A DNA stretch of 7,348 nucleotides from Nocardia sp. (GCA_013361595.1 JABFXT010000238.1:1-7348), one strand, 5' to 3'. Counted from the first letter of the stretch, positions 1-5,741 are shown. Numbers and translations are program-made. The notes: a model not told the origin generated them from the letters alone.

Positions 1-335
1 TCGGTGAAGTGGAAGCGACGGCCGCCGGGGAAGTCGAAGGGACCTTCGGTCACCGTGCCGCCCGCCGCTCCGACCGCGCGGAGGGTCGTGTCGAGGTCCT
101 CGGAGTAGAGCAGGACCAGCGGGCCGCCGCTGGGGACTTCGTCGGTCGTCGTGGCCAGACCGCCCGCTTCGCCTTCCGAGCCGTCGAAGCGGCGGATACC
201 GGAGTAGGCGGGACCGTAGTCGTTGAATTCCCAGCCGAAGGCCGATCGGTAGAAGCGTCGGGCGGCGTCCTGGTCGGTGACCGCGAGTTCGATGTAGTCG
301 ATGCCGTGATGGGTGTGCGCGCTGGTCTCGGACAT
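1..335 (-). CDS. VOC-family (glyoxalase/bleomycin-resistance fold) protein, C-terminus cut off by the window edge
   Basis: Starts at ATG 335-333 on the minus strand, preceded by AGAGG about 8 nt upstream, and reads open for 111 codons to base 1. The N-terminus contains GIDYIELAVTD followed by DAARRFYRSAFGWEF (about residues 11-37). This is the standard beta-strand, helix and 'FY...GWEF' pattern of one VOC module. A second half with LVLLYSEDLD and TLRAVGAAGGTV (residues 73-95), then a GPFDFPGG..FHFTD stretch, matches the second beta-alpha-beta unit. Single-module VOC proteins of this type run to roughly 120-130 residues, so only a short tail should be missing. The family covers metal-dependent lyases, dioxygenases and drug-binding proteins; nothing visible fixes a substrate. 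The gene is divergent from dcd across 155 bp. A CATACT hexamer (414-409, minus) is a possible -10 but lacks a clear -35. No signal peptide or membrane segment is visible, so it is probably cytoplasmic. Confidence 0.85.
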   Translation of the reverse strand, partial: MSETSAHTHHGIDYIELAVTDQDAARRFYRSAFGWEFNDYGPAYSGIRRFDGSEGEAGGLATTTDEVPSGGPLVLLYSEDLDTTLRAVGAAGGTVTEGPFDFPGGRRFHFT

Positions 336-478
336 GGGCGTACCTCTCGTTCGCTGTGGTCGTGCGGGGTGACGGACGGGCTTCGCCGTAGCCGCGCCCA
401 CCGAGGGGAGTATGCCCGCCGGATCCGACAGAAAACCGGACCCCGAGGACCGGGGGCTTCGCGCCGCGGGACGGTCGC

Positions 479-490
479 TACGCTCGTGGC
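479..490 (+). promoter_or_regulatory. Probable leaderless promoter of dcd (-10 TACGCT)
   Basis: TACGCT at 479-484 fits the actinobacterial -10 consensus TANNNT, and its last base is 6 nt from the GTG start at 491. Transcription would therefore begin at or next to the start codon. No Shine-Dalgarno-like purine run precedes the GTG, which agrees with a leaderless mRNA. No convincing -35 is visible around 456-461. A 5-bp CCCCG/CGGGG dyad lies at about 441-455. Confidence 0.55.
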
Positions 491-1063
491 GTGCTGCTTT
501 CCGATCGTGACATCCGGGCGGAGTTCGCCGCCGGACGGTTCGGGCTCGAACCGTTCGAGGACAACCTGGTCCAGCCGTCCAGTATCGATGTGCGGCTGGA
601 TCGGATGTTCCGGGTCTTCAACAACACTCGCTACACCCATATCGACCCGGCGCAGCGTCAGGACGAGCTCACGAGCCTGGTAGAGCCCGCCGACGGGGAG
701 CCGTTCGTGCTGCACCCCGGTGAATTCGTGCTCGGGTCCACGCTGGAGGTGTGCACCCTGCCCGACGATCTGGCCGGCCGGCTGGAGGGTAAATCGAGTC
801 TCGGGCGGCTGGGGCTGCTCACTCATTCGACGGCCGGGTTCATCGACCCCGGGTTCAGCGGTCACATCACCCTGGAACTGTCGAACGTGGCGAATCTGCC
901 GATCACGTTGTGGCCGGGGATGAAGATCGGGCAGCTGTGCCTTTTCCGGCTGACCAGTCCGGCGGAGAATCCGTACGGCAGCGCGGGCACCGGATCGAAG
1001 TACCAGGGGCAGCGCGGGCCCACACCGTCGCGGGCGTATCTGAACTTCCCGGCGTCGAGCTGA
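491..1063 (+). CDS. dcd: dCTP deaminase, probably the bifunctional dUMP-forming type
   Basis: A 190-residue protein from GTG 491, the same length as the M. tuberculosis Dcd. The N-terminus has [11 protein letters not shown] and [13 protein letters not shown]. The catalytic block is [17 protein letters not shown] (residues 100-116), followed by [14 protein letters not shown] with the general-base glutamate at E129. S102, R106 and E129 align with the nucleotide-binding and catalytic residues of the family, and A115 sits where the mycobacterial enzyme also has alanine. The C-terminal [14 protein letters not shown] (168-181) is the lid that closes over the triphosphate. The cytoplasmic enzyme deaminates dCTP. 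The mycobacterial-type branch also removes pyrophosphate, giving dUMP directly for thymidylate synthesis and keeping dUTP low. Bifunctionality is inferred from similarity to the M. tuberculosis enzyme, not shown here. The start is supported by the -10 one turn upstream. The gene stands alone and ends in a hairpin. Confidence 0.96.
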   Translation: MLLSDRDIRAEFAAGRFGLEPFEDNLVQPSSIDVRLDRMFRVFNNTRYTHIDPAQRQDELTSLVEPADGEPFVLHPGEFVLGSTLEVCTLPDDLAGRLEGKSSLGRLGLLTHSTAGFIDPGFSGHITLELSNVANLPITLWPGMKIGQLCLFRLTSPAENPYGSAGTGSKYQGQRGPTPSRAYLNFPASS

Positions 1064-1066
1064 GGA

Positions 1067-1103
1067 ACGACCCCGGCGGCGCGCACCGTCGCTGCCGGGT
1101 CGT
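1067..1103 (+). terminator. Hairpin terminator candidate after dcd
   Basis: Arms 1067-1081 and 1090-1103 pair over 14 positions with an 8-nt loop. They contain one bulged C and one G:U pair that forms only in the plus-strand RNA, so the structure favours dcd transcripts. It begins 3 nt after the dcd stop and lies between dcd and the convergent TetR gene. There is no U-tract, as is common for actinobacterial terminators. Confidence 0.55.
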
Positions 1104-1137
1104 GGCACGCTGACACCACCGGGTTGCCGATCGCGGC

Positions 1138-1707
1138 CTACGCGTCGCCGGTGGTGTGTGGGCCGAGTACGAGATCGGCGGTCCGGTTCAGCACTTCGCC
1201 GCGATCGATGCCGTCGCGGGGGTCGGCGGCCAGGAAGTGCATGCCGATCCGGGCGCAGAAGGCGAGGAGGCTGCGGGCCTCCACCTCGACGGGGTCGGCG
1301 AAGTAGGCCCCGATCATCTCGCGCAGTAGTGCCATGCGCTGGTTGTCGACCCGGCGCAGCCGGGCGGCGACCTCGTCGTCGCGCCGGGCCCAGTCGCGGA
1401 TCGCGAGGTCGATGGGCAGCAGTTCGGGGGACAGGGTGAGCGCGCCGGCCCGCTGGATCTTGGTCCGTGCGTCGCCGCCTTCGCGTGTGATGTCGTCGAG
1501 GACGTCGTCGATACTGCGTCGCTCCCAGGTGTCGAGCATCGCCTCGAGCAGGGCGTTGCGGTCGGCGAAGTATCCGTAGAACCCGCCCTTGGTCACGCCG
1601 AGCGATTTCGCGAGGGCCTCCACGCGGACCGCGTCGGGCCCGCCGCGGGCCAGGGCGCGCAACCCCTCGTCGATCCAGCCGGCGGTCGTCGTGCGCACGG
1701 CACCCAT
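1138..1707 (-). CDS. TetR/AcrR-family transcriptional regulator
   Basis: A 189-residue protein from ATG 1707, with AAGGGAG ending 4 nt upstream as a strong ribosome binding site. The N-terminal DNA-binding domain is clear: VEALAKSLGVTKGGFYGYF (residues 29-47) is the TetR helix-turn-helix with its recognition helix, followed by DRNALLEAMLDTW. The C-terminal ligand and dimer domain contains IRDWARRDDEVAARLRRVDNQR (about 103-124), a segment typical of one TetR C-terminal subfamily, then LLREMIGAYF and FCARIGMHFLA. Family members are dimeric repressors released by small ligands; the ligand here is unknown. It is divergent from the gene at 1802, and the 94 bp between the starts carry two 16-bp palindromes. 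Repression of both itself and the neighbour is the simplest reading. The 3' end converges on dcd with 74 bp between stops. Confidence 0.93.
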   Translation of the reverse strand: MGAVRTTTAGWIDEGLRALARGGPDAVRVEALAKSLGVTKGGFYGYFADRNALLEAMLDTWERRSIDDVLDDITREGGDARTKIQRAGALTLSPELLPIDLAIRDWARRDDEVAARLRRVDNQRMALLREMIGAYFADPVEVEARSLLAFCARIGMHFLAADPRDGIDRGEVLNRTADLVLGPHTTGDA

Positions 1708-1732
1708 GTGTCTCCCTTCACAGCCCGAGATC

Positions 1733-1748
1733 TATACGCCACCGTATA
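1733..1748. promoter_or_regulatory. TetR operator O1, proximal to the regulator gene
   Basis: TATACGCCACCGTATA is an inverted repeat with 6-bp perfect arms (TATACG/CGTATA) and a 4-bp centre, the size expected for a TetR dimer site. It lies 26-41 bp upstream of the TetR ATG. It overlaps possible -10 hexamers on both strands: TACGGT (1746-1741, minus) for the regulator and TATATT (1745-1750, plus) for the neighbour. Binding here would block both promoters. Confidence 0.75.
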
Positions 1749-1765
1749 TTCGCGCTAGCGTCTTA

Positions 1766-1781
1766 TATACGCCAGCGTATA
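1766..1781. promoter_or_regulatory. TetR operator O2, proximal to the divergent gene
   Basis: TATACGCCAGCGTATA repeats O1 at 15 of 16 positions. Here the arms are perfect over 7 bp (TATACGC/GCGTATA) with a CA centre. It ends 20 bp before the ATG at 1802. The centres of O1 and O2 are 33 bp apart, about three helical turns, so two dimers would sit on the same face. A perfect 8-bp palindrome, CGCTAGCG (1753-1760), lies almost exactly midway. Confidence 0.75.
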
Positions 1782-1801
1782 ACAGAAGGTGGGTGCCAGA
1801 G

Positions 1802-2314
1802 ATGACCGAGAATTCCGAAATTCCCCCGACGTCCGGCGACGCGGTCCGGGTCGCCTTCCGGCAGCAGCGCATCGACGAATCGATCCGGATGCACAGCGGA
1901 CTACCGGCATACGACTACGCCGACCAGTTCACGATCGTCACGCGACCCGGTACCTCCGCCACACCCGAACAGTGGGCGTACACCGCCCTCGGGGAGGTGG
2001 CCGGTACCCGGGGGCAATTCGTCTGGCGGTTCGTGCTGGGTCTGCGGTTGAAACGCCGATCGGCGGCCGGGCAGATCGCCGGATGGCCGATCGTCCATCG
2101 CGGGGCCACCTGGATCACCCTGGGGGCGCGATCCTGGCTGCTCGACGGGCGCCTGGTACTCGAACTCACCGGCGAGACGGCCTCCGTGGCAACCTTTCTC
2201 GGCTATCGGAGCGGCCTGGGTCGGCGGGTCTGGGCGGCGGTGTCCCCCGGGCACCGCCGTTTCGCGCCGGTACTGCTGACCGAAGCGGCACGGATCCTGT
2301 CGGCCCGGTCCTGA
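1802..2314 (+). CDS. Uncharacterised DUF2867-like protein, likely TetR target
   Basis: A 170-residue protein from ATG 1802. An in-frame GTG at 1793 is possible, but its spacing from the purine run AGAAGG (1784-1789) is only 3 nt, against 12 nt for the ATG, so the start is not settled. The central part has LPAYDYADQFTI (34-45), FVWRFVLGLRL (73-83), GWPIVHRGATWITLGARSWLL (94-114), a beta-rich segment, and VSPGHRRFAPVLL (147-159) near the end. This resembles, by pattern only, the DUF2867/SRPBCC-like small proteins of mycobacteria and nocardiae, which end in a 'P.HRR..P.LL' motif. No enzymatic residues can be named. There is no signal peptide or confident membrane helix. It is divergent from the TetR gene and preceded by operator O2, so it is probably induced by that regulator's ligand. 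It could bind or handle a lipophilic compound, but that is inference. Confidence 0.8.
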   Translation: MTENSEIPPTSGDAVRVAFRQQRIDESIRMHSGLPAYDYADQFTIVTRPGTSATPEQWAYTALGEVAGTRGQFVWRFVLGLRLKRRSAAGQIAGWPIVHRGATWITLGARSWLLDGRLVLELTGETASVATFLGYRSGLGRRVWAAVSPGHRRFAPVLLTEAARILSARS

Positions 2315-2334
2315 TACGACCACCGCCGGCGTAT

Positions 2335-2360
2335 CCGGCCCGGGCTCGACACCGGGCCGG
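2335..2360 (+). terminator. GC-rich hairpin downstream of the DUF2867-like gene
   Basis: A perfect 9-bp stem, CCGGCCCGG (2335-2343) and CCGGGCCGG (2352-2360), with an 8-nt loop. It begins 20 nt after the stop at 2314. There is no U-tract. It is one of two tandem hairpins between convergent genes. Confidence 0.5.
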
Positions 2361-2406
2361 GGCCGTTGTGCGACCGCGGTATCGGATCCCCCATGGCAGT
2401 CCGGGC

Positions 2407-2444
2407 GGGCTACGTTCGGCGGACCCGGTCGCCGGACGTAGCCC
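2407..2444. terminator. Strong hairpin between convergent genes, probably bidirectional
   Basis: Arms 2407-2421 and 2430-2444 pair over 15 bp with one U:G wobble in the plus-strand RNA (a C-A mismatch in the minus-strand RNA) and an 8-nt loop. It sits 9 bp beyond the stop of the minus-strand gene at 2454 and 93 bp beyond the plus-strand stop, so it can serve transcripts from both sides. Confidence 0.6.
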
Positions 2445-2453
2445 CATCCCCGG

Positions 2454-2900
2454 TCATTCCGCGGCGCCGCCGGCCAGAAGCGCCGCGTTGATCACCGAGG
2501 ACAGCGGCGGCAGCAAGCCGTCCCGTTCCGGTGGTATCACCCAGTTGCAGCCCTCGCGGTTCCAGCGGCCCAGGCCGGTGGGCAACATGACCGCGCTGCC
2601 CACACCCGGGATATCGATATCGATGCGCTGCAACATCTCGACCACTTCCGGATCCGGCCGCCGGTCCGGGTACGCCAGGAAACTCCAGCGGATCTGACGG
2701 GCCAGCATGGGAACCCGGATCTCCCGTGAATCCAGGAGATCGCGGACGGCCTTCGCACGTTCGGTGGGTAGATGGACGACACAGGCCCGGCTGGTGATGG
2801 GCAACATCACGAAGCCGCCGCGTTCGGTGGCCGGTAACCCGAATTCGTGACGATAGTAAGCGGCCCAGTCGTCGACCGTTCTGAGCTTTTCCACGTTCAC
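2454..2900 (-). CDS. Hypothetical 148-residue protein, divergent partner of the XRE regulator
   Basis: GTG 2900 is chosen because AAGGGG (2913-2908) lies 7 nt upstream and AGGAGG (2920-2915) just beyond. The reading frame stays open much further upstream, but only as a GC-driven extension through the intergenic region. The protein begins MNVEKLRTVDDWAAYYRHEFGL. It has a hydrophobic strand FVMLPITSRACVVHLP (30-45), a helix-rich centre, and a C-terminal portion GSAVMLPTGLGRW....NWVIPP....LPPLSSVINAALLAG. The 'LPTG...W..PP...LP...V..A' pattern faintly recalls short actinobacterial primase/polymerase-like proteins, but no catalytic acidic triad is evident and I do not assign that function. It has no signal peptide and is probably cytoplasmic. 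It is divergent from the XRE/TPR regulator across 237 bp, a common actinobacterial pairing of a regulator with a small partner, and is likely controlled by it. It ends at a strong hairpin. Confidence 0.75.
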   Translation of the reverse strand: MNVEKLRTVDDWAAYYRHEFGLPATERGGFVMLPITSRACVVHLPTERAKAVRDLLDSREIRVPMLARQIRWSFLAYPDRRPDPEVVEMLQRIDIDIPGVGSAVMLPTGLGRWNREGCNWVIPPERDGLLPPLSSVINAALLAGGAAE

Positions 2901-3031
2901 GGTGAATCCCCTTGCCTCCTGCTGCCGAGCCTCCCTGGCGTATCGAGCCACGGCCCTGTGCCGGTCTCGCCGACCTGTCTTTCCAGGATCGCGCCCGGGC
3001 GGCGAGTCGGGAACGCCTACACGCTCGCGTT

Positions 3032-3069
3032 CCACTGCCCTTGCGCTGCCATTCGCAGCAGTGGCGAAT
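3032..3069. promoter_or_regulatory. Nested dyad symmetry upstream of the XRE regulator promoter
   Basis: Two overlapping inverted repeats occur here. CCACTGC (3032-3038) pairs with GCAGTGG (3058-3064), and TGCG (3042-3045) with CGCA (3054-3057) inside it, giving 11 bp with a 3-nt bulge. Separately, ATTCGC (3051-3056) pairs with GCGAAT (3064-3069) around a 7-bp centre. The second has the size of a dimeric regulator site and ends about 30 bp upstream of the -10 at 3100. The likely binder is the XRE protein itself; this is inference. Confidence 0.4.
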
Positions 3070-3099
3070 TTCCCTGTGGTTGCAGTCACATTCGGCTCG

Positions 3100-3105
3100 T
3101 ACCCT
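3100..3105 (+). promoter_or_regulatory. -10 element of the XRE regulator gene
   Basis: TACCCT fits TANNNT. The expected transcription start near 3112 gives a leader of about 26 nt containing AAAGGG (3125-3130), 7 nt before the GTG at 3138. The -35 region (TGGTTG, 3077-3082, 17-bp spacer) is weak, which would fit an activator-dependent or weak promoter. Confidence 0.45.
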
Positions 3106-3130
3106 GGAAAGGGAAATCGTTCGGAAAGGG
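3106..3130 (+). repeat. Direct repeat GGAAAGGG x2 over start site and ribosome binding site
   Basis: GGAAAGGG occurs at 3106-3113 and 3123-3130 with a 17-bp period. The first copy lies between the -10 and the presumed transcription start; the second is the ribosome binding site. The first also belongs to CCTGGAAAG (3103-3111), whose exact reverse complement CTTTCCAGG lies at 2979-2987 near the promoter side of the divergent gene. ATTTCCC (3068-3074) and GGGAAAT (3111-3117) form another inverted pair bracketing the promoter. Confidence 0.4.
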
Positions 3131-3137
3131 TGACAAC

Positions 3138-4508
3138 GTGGTCGGCCAGTGGTCTGGAAGGGAGGCCCGGGCGCTTCGCGAGGCCAAGCGGATGAGTATC
3201 CGGGAGTTCGCGGCACATCTGGGTGTGCACGAACGACTGGTGTCCAAATGGGAGGCCGGGGGCGACCGGGTGCATCCGCGTCCGGTCAACCAGGCTGCCC
3301 TGGATACCTGTCTCGCCAGGTCCGACGATATCGAACGCACTCGGTTCGCGGCGTTGACCGACCCCGGACCCGTGCCCGGCCCGCGCCCGGACGCCGGCCG
3401 GTTCGCCGCGCCCAGCGGATATTCCAATGACGCCGAACTCCTGGCCCTCATCGATACCGGTGCGGCCCGCGGGGAGGGGCTGGCGGCGATTTCGGAGAGG
3501 GATCTGATCATGGCGGCAGCGCACGAAGCGAGCGAACACGCGGGGCGGGCCGAAGGTTCGAATATCGGCCCGAGCACGCTGGATCAGCTCGACGCCGATG
3601 TCACCCGGATCGCAAACGACTACGTACACACACCGCCGATGCCGATGATGGTGGAGATGCTGCGGGTACGGCGCCGGGTGTACCGGTTGCTGGAAGGCCA
3701 TCAGCGTCCGTCGGATACCAGCCATCTATACCTGCTGGCGGGTTCGTTGTCGGGTCTGCTCGCCAATGCCAGCACCGATCTCGGCTATCTCGATGCCGCC
3801 GGGGAACAGATCCGGGCCGCCTGGTCATACGCGGAGATCAGCGGCCACTACGGGTTACGGGCCTGGGCGCGCGGGATGCACGCCCTCATCGAATACTGGT
3901 CCGAACGTCCCCATCGGGCCCTGCAACTGGCGCAGAACGGCCAGCAGTACGCCGATTCGGCCACCGCCGCGGTACGCCTGCACAATATCGAGGCCCGTAT
4001 CTGGTCCAAGATCGGCAGCACCGCCGATACCGAGCGGTGCATCGGCCGCGCGGCCGGTGTGACGGGCGGTGCCGACAGCCTGCACGACGAGGTGGGCGGC
4101 GTTTTCGGCTTCTCCGACGCCAAGGCCAGCTATTACGCGGGCGCGACCTACATCCATCTCGGGCTCGCCGAACCCGCGCTGTCGGCCACCGAACGAACGA
4201 TCGAGCTCTACCGCACCGGCCCGGCCCGGCAGCGGTCCTACGGGGCCGAATCCCTGGCGCGGGTCGATTCGGCCGCCGCGCATCTGATCAACGGCAGCCT
4301 CGACGGGGCCGCCGAGGCGCTGATGCCGGTCCTCGCCCTCGACGAGGACAAGCGGATCGCGCAATTGGAAGAACGGCTCACCGGTCTGCGCCGCCGGATC
4401 TGTGCCCCGGCCTTCCAGGGGGTCGCCGAAGCCCGGGCACTGGATGAGCGGATCGAGGAGTTCTGCGGATCGACCGCGACCCGCAGCCTGCCGCCGGGCA
4501 CCGGATAG
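3138..4508 (+). CDS. XRE-type regulator with N-terminal HTH and TPR-like C-terminal domain
   Basis: A 456-residue protein from GTG 3138, supported by AAAGGG 7 nt upstream. The open frame continues further 5' only by lack of stops. The XRE/Cro-C1 helix-turn-helix spans about residues 7-41, with SIREFAAHLGV and the recognition helix HERLVSKWEAG. A Pro/Gly-rich linker follows (75-95). From about 190 to 420 the chain is a run of amphipathic helices with TPR-like features: YLLAGSLSGLLANASTDLGYLDAAGEQIRAA, ALQLAQNGQQYADS, ATYIHLGLAEPALSATERTI, and AAEALMPVLALDEDKRIAQLEERLTGLRR. This is the architecture of actinobacterial HTH-TPR regulators (NsdA-like proteins of Streptomyces are one example), where the repeat domain binds a peptide, protein or other ligand. 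It is cytoplasmic, with no membrane segment. It is divergent from a 148-residue protein and convergent with the Ser/Thr kinase, 8 bp between stops. Its signal is unknown; phosphorylation by the adjacent kinase is possible but unsupported. Confidence 0.9.
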   Translation: MVGQWSGREARALREAKRMSIREFAAHLGVHERLVSKWEAGGDRVHPRPVNQAALDTCLARSDDIERTRFAALTDPGPVPGPRPDAGRFAAPSGYSNDAELLALIDTGAARGEGLAAISERDLIMAAAHEASEHAGRAEGSNIGPSTLDQLDADVTRIANDYVHTPPMPMMVEMLRVRRRVYRLLEGHQRPSDTSHLYLLAGSLSGLLANASTDLGYLDAAGEQIRAAWSYAEISGHYGLRAWARGMHALIEYWSERPHRALQLAQNGQQYADSATAAVRLHNIEARIWSKIGSTADTERCIGRAAGVTGGADSLHDEVGGVFGFSDAKASYYAGATYIHLGLAEPALSATERTIELYRTGPARQRSYGAESLARVDSAAAHLINGSLDGAAEALMPVLALDEDKRIAQLEERLTGLRRRICAPAFQGVAEARALDERIEEFCGSTATRSLPPGTG

Positions 4509-4516
4509 CCCGGCCG

Positions 4517-5683
4517 CTACTCCCGGGTGGGGGGTTCATCGGCCGCCGGCAGGACCGCCCCGAAACCGCCGGCACCGTATTCGCTCCGCGGATCCGGGGT
4601 CATGAAGACCAGATCGTGCACCGCACCCCTCACCCGGTGTACGAACCCGCCCGCGAGATCGCGGGCCCGGTGCAGCCGTTGCGTCACCGGCTCCCCGGCC
4701 GTATCCGCGATGATCACACCGGTGCCGCACAGGGCGAACAGCACCGCCGAGACCGTGGCCAGGGCGATCGTGCGCTTACGGCGTCTACGGCGGGCGGCCG
4801 GTGGCCGGGCCGTGTTCGGCAGCCGGAGCGTGACCGCCGGCGCGCGCGCACCGGCCAGTGCGGCGGTCGCGGCCGCGGCCAGTTCGGCGCAGTCGCCGAA
4901 CCGCTGGGCGGGGTCCTTGGCCATGGCGCGGGCGATCACCGCGTCGAATGCTTCGGGCAGATCGCCGCGGTGCCGGCTCGGGGCCGGAACCGGAGCATTG
5001 AGGTGACTGTGGATGAGCTGGGCAGAGGTCGTTCCCGAATACGGGTGGGAACCGGTGAGCAGATGGTGCAGTGTTCCACCGAGGGCGTAGATATCGGCGC
5101 GATGATCGATCGCGGCGTCGGTGAACTGTTCGGGGGCCGCGTAGCGCAGGCTCGCGAAAACCTCGCCGGTCCGGGTCAGCCCGACCGATTCGTCGAGTGA
5201 TTTCGCGATACCGAAGTCGGCGAGCAGCACATGCTCGGGCGTACTCCGGGTCAGCAGGATATTGGCCGGTTTCACATCCCGGTGCAGGATGCCGCGCCGG
5301 TGGGCGTGGTCCAGCGCGGCGGCGGTGGCCTCGATGATCCGCACGGCCCGCTCCGGCGTCGGTGGCCCGGCCCGCAGCAGCTCACCGGCGTCGGTACCGT
5401 CGACGTACTCCATCGCGATCCCCAGCCGTCCGTCCTGCTCGCCACGTGCGTGGACCGCCACGATATTCGGGTGCGCGAGGCGGGCCGCGGTATCGGCCTC
5501 GCGCCGGAAACGCGCCGCGACCTCGGGATCGGCGGTCCGGGCGCGGTCGAGGAGTTTGAGGGCCACGGGCCGGGGTAGATCCCGGTCCGCCGCGAGGTAG
5601 ACCTCGCCCATCCCACCGACCCCGAGCAGGCGTTCGATCCGATACCCGGCGAAAACCTCGCCGCTGCCCAGCGACTGCCCCAC
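4517..5683 (-). CDS. Membrane-anchored Hanks-type serine/threonine protein kinase (Pkn family)
   Basis: A 388-residue protein from GTG 5683, with GAGGAG 6 nt upstream. All kinase landmarks are present: P-loop GVGGMGEV (21-28), ATP lysine K43 in VALKLL, helix-C glutamate E62, catalytic loop HRDVKPAN (134-141, D136 and N141), DFG (156-158), and APE (183-185). The activation loop LTRTG places T170 and T172 where PknB-type kinases autophosphorylate. After the kinase domain (about 14-275) come a linker, an arginine cluster RRRRRKR (298-304), one transmembrane helix TIALATVSAVLFALCGTGVII (305-325), and about 60 outer residues. The catalytic domain faces the cytoplasm. The outer tail is short, has no PASTA or other known sensor repeats and no cysteines, so what it senses is unclear. 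It is not part of a pknA/pknB/rodA cluster. The gene is monocistronic, divergent from alaA and convergent with the XRE regulator. It phosphorylates Ser/Thr of unknown substrates; the identity as a kinase is secure. Confidence 0.95.
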   Translation of the reverse strand: MGQSLGSGEVFAGYRIERLLGVGGMGEVYLAADRDLPRPVALKLLDRARTADPEVAARFRREADTAARLAHPNIVAVHARGEQDGRLGIAMEYVDGTDAGELLRAGPPTPERAVRIIEATAAALDHAHRRGILHRDVKPANILLTRSTPEHVLLADFGIAKSLDESVGLTRTGEVFASLRYAAPEQFTDAAIDHRADIYALGGTLHHLLTGSHPYSGTTSAQLIHSHLNAPVPAPSRHRGDLPEAFDAVIARAMAKDPAQRFGDCAELAAAATAALAGARAPAVTLRLPNTARPPAARRRRRKRTIALATVSAVLFALCGTGVIIADTAGEPVTQRLHRARDLAGGFVHRVRGAVHDLVFMTPDPRSEYGAGGFGAVLPAADEPPTRE

Positions 5684-5714
5684 CTGGCTCTCCTCTGCCT
5701 CCCGTTGAGCGGTA

Positions 5715-5720
5715 ACGGTA
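5715..5720 (-). promoter_or_regulatory. -10 element of the kinase gene
   Basis: On the minus strand TACCGT fits TANNNT, with a start expected near 5708. This gives a leader of about 25 nt that contains the GAGGAG ribosome binding site. It lies in a direct repeat of TACCG (plus-strand CGGTA at 5710-5714 and 5716-5720). No recognisable -35 is seen. Confidence 0.45.
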
Positions 5721-5741
5721 CTGCACCGGGCCGGGGCGGGC

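Noticed and set aside
336..490. A tRNA gene beside dcd, as expected from mycobacterial gene order
   Set aside because: No cloverleaf, T-loop GTTCGA-type sequence with matching arms, or anticodon stem could be drawn in this stretch.
50..1108. Long minus-strand frame across dcd
   Set aside because: It is antisense to dcd, whose identity is certain, and has no recognisable domain. The real minus-strand gene at 1-335 is in another frame.
1589..1801. 71-codon extension of the DUF2867-like gene, and a similar extension of the XRE gene back to 2847
   Set aside because: The first would run antisense through the TetR start and the operators; the second overlaps the divergent small gene. Both lack ribosome binding sites and have none of the family's sequence.
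2901..3725. N-terminal extension of the 148-residue protein to a 423-residue protein
   Set aside because: The extension crosses the divergent intergenic region and runs antisense to the XRE regulator. Its composition is low-complexity Arg/Gly/Pro, and a good ribosome binding site lies directly before GTG 2900.
4529..4534. A G6 run in the plus strand after the XRE stop as a 6C RNA target
   Set aside because: It is complementary to the C-loops but has only six matching bases. It lies 20 nt beyond the stop and inside the antisense of the kinase gene, with no clear consequence for translation.
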